The position numbers and the translations under genes were made by a program. A model generated the notes under the pieces. That model made no database searches and was not told the origin of the DNA. It saw only the letters and a list, made by a program, of their open reading frames with translations. A stretch of DNA of 64,000 nt from a virus, in the IMG/VR virus record IMGVR_UViG_3300028840_002420, positions 49,208 to 113,207 of that record; one strand, written 5' to 3'. This document shows, piece by piece, positions 53,641-60,753 of this stretch (the first letter of the stretch is position 1; the number at the start of each line of letters is the position of its first letter).

Positions 53641-53843
53641 GGCCGCACGAAGGTGATCCGTGCGTTCATTGCGGAATTCCGCACGATGAGGTGCCGGTGG
53701 GGTCGTGTCCAGGCTGTCCGGAGTGCGGTGGGCGCGGCTACTATCCCGAACCACACGGACCTGAAGATCCGTGGGGTGTGCAGGACGTGCGGGAACGCTA
53801 TTGTAGCTGTCCGGCCGGTAAGCGGCTGAAGGAGGCCGAGTGA
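53637..53843 (+). CDS. Small zinc-knuckle protein
   Basis: 68 residues, ATGA overlap. CVHCGIPH, CPGCPECGGRGY and CSCPAG give seven cysteines including a DnaJ-like CxxCxGxG repeat. The first 50 bases hold a TGCGGAATTCCGCA palindrome. Directly before the terminase gene; role unknown. Confidence 0.72.
   Translation: MRPHEGDPCVHCGIPHDEVPVGSCPGCPECGGRGYYPEPHGPEDPWGVQDVRERYCSCPAGKRLKEAE
53670..53683 (+). repeat. Palindromic doublet TGCGGAATTCCGCA
   Basis: Second perfect copy of the 14-bp palindrome found at 41,360, here 170 bp upstream of the terminase start. Confidence 0.9.
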
Positions 53844-55945
53844 TTCCGCGGACGCCGGTCCTTGGCAAACTGCCGACGCTGCTGCTGCGGAATGTGAAGC
53901 CGCCTCCGACACCGGTGATCGATGGGACACCCGTCCGCACGGTCTCCAGTATGCTCGATCATGGATTCACGGACGAAGAGCTGGAGGCTGTTGTCGAGCT
54001 GGCCAGTGTGGCGCCGGAGTCCGATCCCGCGTGGTCCGCAGCCTATCCTGAAGTGCTCAAGTCGAGCTGTGCGTACTTTGCGAGCGAGGTGCTCCGCGGT
54101 CCTTCAAAGGAGCCGTACAATGGTAAGTTTCTGCTCGGGCGCCATCATATCGAGTGGGATGAGCTGATCGCGACGCAGCAGCGGATCAACATCCTGGCCG
54201 CTCGTGACCACGGCAAGAGCTATTTTTTCACGTTTGCCTATCCCATCTGGAAAGCCGGGTTCAACGCTCCGGGCTCCGAAGGCTACATCTTTTCCGCAAC
54301 CGAAGATCAGGCCGTGGCCTTCTTGACGATGATCAAGGAGGAGATCGAGAAGAATCAGAAGCTGCAGCACTTGTTGCCGATCGGTACGGTCCGCAGCAAG
54401 CCGGGGATCTGGAGCCGGACTCAAATCACGTTGCGGAATGGCTCGGTCATCAAAGCTCGAGGGTTTGGGACCAAGGTCCGCGGCGGTCACCCCGATTGGG
54501 TGATCTGCGATGACGTGCTCAACGATGACGATATCTACTCTGACCTGATTCGTCAGCGGAACATCGACTACTTCCTGTCCGCAATCTCGGGCATGGTCCA
54601 TCCGACTGACCAGTTGATCGTGGTTGGAACGCCGATGCACGAGATGGACTTGTACGGGGTGCTTGCGAACACCGAGCAGGTTCTAAAGATTGCTGGCGAC
54701 GTGTCCAAAGAGGACCTGCAGGGCTACGTCTACGAGTGCCGGAAATACCCGTGCAAGGATCCGGAGACGGGCGAGCTGCTCTTTCCAGAGCGCTACGATG
54801 AGAAGGCGCTCAAGCTCAAACGCATCGAGCTCAAGACGGCGGCCAGATTTGCGCGGGAGTTTCTGTGCGAGCCGCTGTCTGATGAGGCCTCGCTGTTTCC
54901 GGCGAAGCTGTTCCGCCAGGATGGAATGCGTCAGCCATACGTGCTCGGGCTTCCCGCGGGTTATTGGGAGAAGCAAGGCTGTTTGCGCTACACGGGAGTG
55001 GACATCGCTCTGTCTGCGGAAACGGGTGCGGACTACTTCGTCATCTTCACGGTCGCGGTCGATCCCAGGGGCAACCGTTGGTTGGCCAATCTGATCCGAC
55101 ACAAGGGTCTCGCATTCCACGAGCAAATCGAGCTGATCAAAGAAGAGAATCTGTTGATGCGGCCGGAGATCATCCACATTGAGGCCAACCAGGCGCAGCG
55201 GGTCTGGACCGATGAGGTGGCACGGACAAGCGATGCTCAGGTGCGGCGGTTCTTCACCACGGGTATCGGTGGGCGTCAGCCGGACAACGCGTGGAAGAAA
55301 GGGGCGACACAGGTCGCGGTTAACAAGCATCACATCGATCGCGGTGTGCCAGCTCTGCGGCTGTCGCTCGAGCACAACAAGTGGAAGATCCCGCGCGGCG
55401 ACGATAACAGCATCGAGCAGACCAACGTCTGGATCAAGGAGATGGGCTGTATCGGTTGGATCGACGGCAAGGTGCAGACGGTTGCTGGCCACGATGACAC
55501 GGTGATGGCGTGTTGGATGTGCGACACAGCGGTTCGGATGGGAGGTGTCGATCTGAGCTATATCGACCACGAAGACGAGCAATCCAAAGATGTGCTGGCA
55601 TCTCCGGTGGTTTCCACGAAGGAAATGCCCGAGCACGACTTTTTGGTTGCGGAACGGCGGGCGTTGGCGGCTGTTCAGCAGGGACGGCGCGTTGTCGATG
55701 TGACTGCGGACGCGTACGAGTCGCGGGTACGTGCGGCAATAAAGGCTTATGCCTCTGATAGTTACGACCAGGATGAATACGCGCGGGCAGCGCGTGCACT
55801 CCAAGAGATCAAGCGTCTGGACGCAGCTTTCGGAGTCCGCAGTGCGGACTTCCCAGTTGGCAACGAAGGCTCAGACGGGTATGTTGAGAGCGATGATTCA
55901 CAGGGTGAAGGCGCTCCTTCATTTGAAGATCTCGGAGTGATTTAA
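53840..55945 (+). CDS. terL: Terminase large subunit
   Basis: 701 residues from GTG 53840 (GTGA overlap). ATPase: Walker A-like AARDHGKSY (120-128), Walker B WVICDDV (220-226), coupling motif VVGTPMHE (261-268). Nuclease: GVDIALS (386-392, D388) and GHDDTVMA (about 543-550). It translocates DNA into the prohead and cuts it. The last 110 residues beyond the nuclease are acidic and helical and may bind the portal. The portal gene lies 7 kb downstream after two very large genes, instead of adjacent. The small subunit was not identified with certainty. Confidence 0.93.
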   Translation: MIPRTPVLGKLPTLLLRNVKPPPTPVIDGTPVRTVSSMLDHGFTDEELEAVVELASVAPESDPAWSAAYPEVLKSSCAYFASEVLRGPSKEPYNGKFLLGRHHIEWDELIATQQRINILAARDHGKSYFFTFAYPIWKAGFNAPGSEGYIFSATEDQAVAFLTMIKEEIEKNQKLQHLLPIGTVRSKPGIWSRTQITLRNGSVIKARGFGTKVRGGHPDWVICDDVLNDDDIYSDLIRQRNIDYFLSAISGMVHPTDQLIVVGTPMHEMDLYGVLANTEQVLKIAGDVSKEDLQGYVYECRKYPCKDPETGELLFPERYDEKALKLKRIELKTAARFAREFLCEPLSDEASLFPAKLFRQDGMRQPYVLGLPAGYWEKQGCLRYTGVDIALSAETGADYFVIFTVAVDPRGNRWLANLIRHKGLAFHEQIELIKEENLLMRPEIIHIEANQAQRVWTDEVARTSDAQVRRFFTTGIGGRQPDNAWKKGATQVAVNKHHIDRGVPALRLSLEHNKWKIPRGDDNSIEQTNVWIKEMGCIGWIDGKVQTVAGHDDTVMACWMCDTAVRMGGVDLSYIDHEDEQSKDVLASPVVSTKEMPEHDFLVAERRALAAVQQGRRVVDVTADAYESRVRAAIKAYASDSYDQDEYARAARALQEIKRLDAAFGVRSADFPVGNEGSDGYVESDDSQGEGAPSFEDLGVI
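55836..55848 (+). repeat. Inverted pair TCCGCA-G-TGCGGA
   Basis: TCCGCA (55836-55841) and TGCGGA (55843-55848), flanked by G and C, form the 15-bp palindrome-like GTCCGCAGTGCGGAC inside the terminase gene. The orientation is opposite to that of the two TGCGGAATTCCGCA sites. Confidence 0.85.
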
Positions 55946-58900
55946 TGCGGAAGGCATTATCGGGCTTTCAGGTCGCCGGTAGATTCGGTATCGAGGGCCA
56001 AGGCCCGAAACTAGTTCTTGGCCGCAATCATCTGAGAGCCCAAACGGGTGTTGATACTTCGGCGCTGTCTGATCTCACCGGACCTGCGAAGCCTCTGAAA
56101 GATCCAGTCGTCCCGTCGTCTCGTGCGGAATTCCGTACGATCACGGAGGTGATCGATGGACTAGGGCTCGATGCGGAAAGTCGCCGAGCGGTTTCGGATA
56201 AGCTTCGGGAGTGGTCCCAGGCCTCCAATCCGCTCGAGTTCCGTAGGAGTCTGTACGGTGGTTTGCGGACGTTTGCTCCGGACAACTTTCCGTTGCGGAG
56301 CGAGCTGGGGAGGCGCTGCATGTCCTATTTTCGCGCGACGGCCGGGGACCGGTTCAGCCGGGCGTTCGGTAAAGAGGGCCAGCGGCTGGTTGTTCAGAAG
56401 AGCGAAGAGCTGTCCAAAGCGAAGCAGCTTGGACTGTTCGATCGGCCGGCTAAGCCGAAGCCTTCTGCTAAGCCAGCTCCGCGGGGCGGGCCGTTCATCG
56501 GTCCGCGCGGTGGGAAGTGGGCGGATCCTCAACACACGATTCCGTGGAAGGAGCCAACGGCCAAGCCGGCGAAAGCTGCGGAAGTTCCGGAGCCGAAGGC
56601 CAAGCCCAAACCACAGGTACATAGCAAGACGTTCGAGCGGACGATCAGCACGTGGGTAACTTCGGACGGGAAGGGCAAGACCAAAGCGGAAGTTGAGCAG
56701 GCGCTGTCCGAACGGCTCGCTGCCCAGAAGAAATCCACGGTGCTCAGCTACAAGGTCGAGCACCAGGGGCGGAAAGCAGCGACGGTTGTCGATAAGGGGT
56801 CGCCGTACGAGTATTGGCTACCAGAGCGGGACGATTGGAAGATCACGATTGATCATCAGGCTGCGCTGCCCGGACATATTTTGGTCGGCCACGTCGAGAC
56901 GGGCAAGCAGGGGCTCATCACGATATTCGACGACCAGACGAAGGTGGCTAAGGCGACGTACGATCGAGCGGAGCACGGTCATTGCGACGTGTGCAAAGCC
57001 AAGCGGGCACGCAACAAGGTGTTTGTCGTCGAGCGCGAAAAGGATGGGAAGCAGATCCTTGTCGGTGGGGAATGCGCCAAGAAATTCAAGGGGGCCAATC
57101 TGGAGGCGCTGGCGCGGAGTATCTCCGGTGACTCGATGGCGCCGGTCAACGACGTGTTGGACTCCGATGACGACTTTTTTGGTGGCGGCGGCAGTCCGGG
57201 GGCGCTCGGTGAGCCTCACGAGGTGTTGGGCGTCGCTCTGTGGTTGACGCGAAAGCGTGGTTACGAGAAGCGGACGGACATGAGCGGAGGTACCGCCGAT
57301 TTTGCCGAAGGGATCATCGGCCGGTACAAGGGCGTTAAGACGACGCCGGAAGAGTGGGCGGAGATCAAAAAGGTCCAAGCAGAGGTTCAGAAGGACCTTC
57401 CGAAGATCAAGGAGTGGGTGCGCGAGCAGCTCGGTGAGGGGACCGATTTGACGCGTGAACAGGCGTTCATGCTGTCAGTGTCGCAGCTGCTCGATCGTGA
57501 TTTCATCGCGGCCAAGAATTTCAGCCGAGTGGCGTGGGTGCCGTACAAGTACTATCGCGTGCAGGCGGCGCAGAAACTCCGAGAGCAGCAGAAATCCTAT
57601 GACCCGCCGAGCGCAAAGATGCACGACTTGCCCGGCAAGTGGACGGTCGTATCGAAAACGCTCAAGGAGTCGGCCTACGGTTCGTACTGGGGCATTACTG
57701 CTCAAGCTGAAGACGGGGCGCGAATTTGGTTCCGGGGGACCAAGGGCTCTGACCAGATCCAGGAAGGGGACACGCTCAAGCTCCGCGGAAAGCTCAAGGA
57801 CAAGAAGGATAAGATCACGTTCATGTCCCACATGAAGGTGACCAACGAGAGCGAGAACGAGCGGAAGGCCGCGGAAGAGGCGGAAGCCAAGAAGCGAGAA
57901 GCTGCGCGGCAGAAGCTGCTTGCTAGCGATAAGCCAGAGGACATAGTTCGAGTCTCGCCCAGCGAGTTTTATGATCATACCGATCCGGAAGGGACGATTA
58001 AGCGGCAGCAGAAGTTCCGTGTCAGGCACGCGAAGGCTGTTCGTACGCTGGCGGAGCGCGGCGCAGAGATTCCCGACGACGCGATCCGTTTGGCGATTGA
58101 TCATCACGATGGCTATAAGGCTCCGGATCCCAACCCTGAGCTTGGACAAGCTCTGCGCCAGTATCGAGCGGTTCAAGATGGCCGTCATCCGATGCAGGCG
58201 AATGAAATGCTGCGATTGTTTCCGAAGGCCGCGGAAAAGCTGATCCGGGAAAAGTTGCCGAAGAAGCAAGCGGACTATGTGCTGCAGGAGAGCGATCCCG
58301 AGAAGGCTTCGTTTCACGGACCGGCAGTCAAGAAGTCCGATTGGGACGGCCAGCTTGATGGCCTTCGGCAGCGGATGCGGCTGACGCTTGATCCGAAGCC
58401 ACTGAGCCTGATTTGGGTGGCGGAGGTCGGCGACGAGCTGCACGAGCGCTCGAGCGAGCGGACTCCGCCCGGATGGCCGAATGAAGGCTCGCTGGTCAAA
58501 GGGGCTGGCCACAAGTACTACAAACGGACGCCACGGCCGGATCCGCCTCCGAAGTACCGGTACTTCTACACGCAGCCGAAGCGCAAAGGGATCACGGAAT
58601 CGAAGGACGTTCAGCAGGGGGCCAAGTTCAAGATCGAGCACGGCGGCCAGCTCGGGCACTTCGAAATTCGCGGGCACGACAAAGAGAGCGGGATCGTCAC
58701 AGTTCGTCATGACGAGAGCGGAAAGACGGTCAACATCAAAGAGCGGGACCTGCATCGGATGATCGCGAGGCATCACGGCCGGCGAACCAAGCGGACTGCG
58801 GAAGAGCGGGCGGAACGCCATCGCGAAAAGCGGGAAGCTCGAGCGCTCAAGCTCCGCGTCCAGCCGACACAGGCTCGATTGCCTGGTACCGAAGCCAAGG

Positions 58901-60729
58901 AGTTTCCCGAGCCTAAGAAAGAGCCTGCTCCTGCTCCAAAGCTGCCGCGGGCGAGCCTCGGTGACTTGGGCAAGGGTGGTTTTGATGACATCGTGGGCTT
59001 CTCGATGGACGCCGGCGAGCTGGAGCGACAAGCGGCGAACATGCGGACGCCGGATCGGGAGTACGCGATTATTCCGCAGACGCAAGGGTTCGTGCTGGCG
59101 TCTAAGGCCAAGGTCGCCGGCAAGGGCAAAGAGGCGATTGGCGACTCGACGGATATCTATCTGCGCGGGGCCGGGCGGAACATCCAGGCGCTGAAAGCGG
59201 AGTGGGCCGTTGTTGAAGCGGACACGCTCGTAGCCAGCCACGATGCTCGAGGGTTTGCGGAGCGCGAGGATTATCCGGTGGGTGTCCAGGAGCGGCCGTA
59301 TCACCGGGACAAGTCCGAGCAGCAGAAAGTGGACGCTATCGCGCGTGATCTGCTGCCGGCGATGGTCGCCAACAGCAACCCCGACGCCATCAATGGAGCT
59401 CCAATCGTTACAGAGCAGGGCGTGGTATTGGGCGGCAACGGCCGGACGATGGGGATGCAGCGGGCTTACGGCCTATATCCGGAGTCTGCGGACAAGCTCC
59501 GCGAGCACCTGACGCGGCATGCTCGAGCGTTCGGAATCAGCGCTCAGCAGGTTTCCGGGATGAAGGATCCGGTGTTGGTCCGCAGAGTCAAAGCGGCCGG
59601 CAAAGATGAGATGACGCGGCTGGGGCGCCGAATGAACGAGGCTCTTACTCAGGGGCTTGATCCGCGAGCTGCGGAAGTGGCGGTCAGCAAATTCGTCACT
59701 CAGGAGGTTGTTGACGATCTGACGCATCGGATGGCGCCGGACCAGACGCTCAGCTCGTTTCTGTCAACGCCGGCGAGCCGTGAGTTCATCCACACGATTG
59801 AGCGGGCCGGGATCATCGACGAGCGGAACCGGAACCAGTTCGTCAATGCGGAAACTGGGCTGCTCAACGAAGACGGCCGCGAGCGGGTCGGTCGGGTGAT
59901 GGCGGCGCGGCTCATTCCGGACAGCGATCTGCTCGACAGCATGAATCAGACGTGGCGCGAGAACATCGCGCAGGCTGTGCCGTATTTCCTGCAGGCCGAG
60001 TCCGCGGGTTGGGATCTTCGTCCGCACCTGGTCGCGGCGGTTCAAGCGGACGCGGACATGCAGGGCAAAGGTCTGAAGCGGACCGCGAAGGACCGCAAGG
60101 TGTATTTGGCTCAGATCGGGCTGCTGGCTAAGGACCAGCGGACGCCGGAAGCTCGGGCGCTGCTGCAGGTGCTGCACGAGCACGGCGGGAAGGCTCGCGG
60201 ACTGCCGGCCGGGTTCAAGCAGGTGGCATTGGAAGCGGACCGGCAGAAGCACGACCACGGTGATCAGGGGAGCATGTTCGCCAGGCCGAAGGTATCGTTG
60301 GTCGAGTCGTTGGCGGCGAGCTTCAAGCTCAAGGGGGAGGATTTGGCCGCGTCGATGAGCGCTCGAGCGGCGCTGGGCGCGTTTCTGGGCGAGGACCGGC
60401 TGCAGAAGGCCGAAGTGGGGGCAGAGGGTCTCGGGCGCTACCTGATGCACGCTGTGCTGTGGGAGCTGGACAATCTGATGCGGGGCGAGCTGGCCGCGGT
60501 GGCGGGCGGCGCCGAACGGATTGACGGGAGCCGGATGCTCAAGCGGCTCAAGCGGTTTATTCGGGCTCAGACTCAGCTGGATCCCGAGTTTGCTCGAGCG
60601 CTCGGAGCACATCCGCTGGATGATTCGACACTTCGGGGACTTTGCCAGGCCGCGGCCAAAAGTCGGGTGACCGAGATTGCGAAGTCGCTATCGCGTTCCG
60701 CACTCGCCAAGTCGCTCCGAATCCAGTAA
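55945..60729 (+). CDS. Large polyvalent protein with DdrB/ParB-like domain and QLGLF motif
   Basis: 1594 residues, TAATG overlap. Readable parts: KQLGLFDRP (160-168), a perfect QLGLF clamp-binding peptide; GPFIGPRGGKWADP (182-195); a zinc module with HGHCDVCKAKRAR and GGECAKKF (about 344-380); a beta domain with WFRGTKGSDQIQEGDTLKLR (about 590-625); GHKYYKRTPRP and YRYFYTQP (about 853-875); and near the C-terminus a DdrB-like ParB superfamily domain (about 1085-1200: PVGVQERPYHRD, GAPIVTEQGVVLGGNGRTMG). This order fits the polyvalent proteins described in phages and conjugative elements, which enter the cell with the DNA and protect or process it. Between terminase and portal. Confidence 0.82.
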   Translation: MRKALSGFQVAGRFGIEGQGPKLVLGRNHLRAQTGVDTSALSDLTGPAKPLKDPVVPSSRAEFRTITEVIDGLGLDAESRRAVSDKLREWSQASNPLEFRRSLYGGLRTFAPDNFPLRSELGRRCMSYFRATAGDRFSRAFGKEGQRLVVQKSEELSKAKQLGLFDRPAKPKPSAKPAPRGGPFIGPRGGKWADPQHTIPWKEPTAKPAKAAEVPEPKAKPKPQVHSKTFERTISTWVTSDGKGKTKAEVEQALSERLAAQKKSTVLSYKVEHQGRKAATVVDKGSPYEYWLPERDDWKITIDHQAALPGHILVGHVETGKQGLITIFDDQTKVAKATYDRAEHGHCDVCKAKRARNKVFVVEREKDGKQILVGGECAKKFKGANLEALARSISGDSMAPVNDVLDSDDDFFGGGGSPGALGEPHEVLGVALWLTRKRGYEKRTDMSGGTADFAEGIIGRYKGVKTTPEEWAEIKKVQAEVQKDLPKIKEWVREQLGEGTDLTREQAFMLSVSQLLDRDFIAAKNFSRVAWVPYKYYRVQAAQKLREQQKSYDPPSAKMHDLPGKWTVVSKTLKESAYGSYWGITAQAEDGARIWFRGTKGSDQIQEGDTLKLRGKLKDKKDKITFMSHMKVTNESENERKAAEEAEAKKREAARQKLLASDKPEDIVRVSPSEFYDHTDPEGTIKRQQKFRVRHAKAVRTLAERGAEIPDDAIRLAIDHHDGYKAPDPNPELGQALRQYRAVQDGRHPMQANEMLRLFPKAAEKLIREKLPKKQADYVLQESDPEKASFHGPAVKKSDWDGQLDGLRQRMRLTLDPKPLSLIWVAEVGDELHERSSERTPPGWPNEGSLVKGAGHKYYKRTPRPDPPPKYRYFYTQPKRKGITESKDVQQGAKFKIEHGGQLGHFEIRGHDKESGIVTVRHDESGKTVNIKERDLHRMIARHHGRRTKRTAEERAERHREKREARALKLRVQPTQARLPGTEAKEFPEPKKEPAPAPKLPRASLGDLGKGGFDDIVGFSMDAGELERQAANMRTPDREYAIIPQTQGFVLASKAKVAGKGKEAIGDSTDIYLRGAGRNIQALKAEWAVVEADTLVASHDARGFAEREDYPVGVQERPYHRDKSEQQKVDAIARDLLPAMVANSNPDAINGAPIVTEQGVVLGGNGRTMGMQRAYGLYPESADKLREHLTRHARAFGISAQQVSGMKDPVLVRRVKAAGKDEMTRLGRRMNEALTQGLDPRAAEVAVSKFVTQEVVDDLTHRMAPDQTLSSFLSTPASREFIHTIERAGIIDERNRNQFVNAETGLLNEDGRERVGRVMAARLIPDSDLLDSMNQTWRENIAQAVPYFLQAESAGWDLRPHLVAAVQADADMQGKGLKRTAKDRKVYLAQIGLLAKDQRTPEARALLQVLHEHGGKARGLPAGFKQVALEADRQKHDHGDQGSMFARPKVSLVESLAASFKLKGEDLAASMSARAALGAFLGEDRLQKAEVGAEGLGRYLMHAVLWELDNLMRGELAAVAGGAERIDGSRMLKRLKRFIRAQTQLDPEFARALGAHPLDDSTLRGLCQAAAKSRVTEIAKSLSRSALAKSLRIQ

Positions 60730-60753
60730 GTTGTGGGCAAAGGAGATTCCGCA

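Larger units (their letters stand above)
23900..56000. repeat. Region dense in the TGCGGA/TCCGCA word
   Basis: By hand scan the hexamer occurs 28 times in 25,001-28,000 and 26 times in 53,161-55,960, against 3 times in 5,001-8,000 and about 9 in 14,000-20,000. Both orientations and all codon frames are used, for instance TCC-GCA, (G)TC-CGC-A, TGC-GGA and T-GCG-GA. It also lies in promoter spacers and noncoding gaps. Counts are by eye. Confidence 0.8.

Noticed and set aside
57475-59304. 609-codon open frame on the minus strand
   Set aside because: It is the mirror of the 1594-residue gene; GC-rich coding DNA keeps the antisense frame open. No ribosome site or family pattern.
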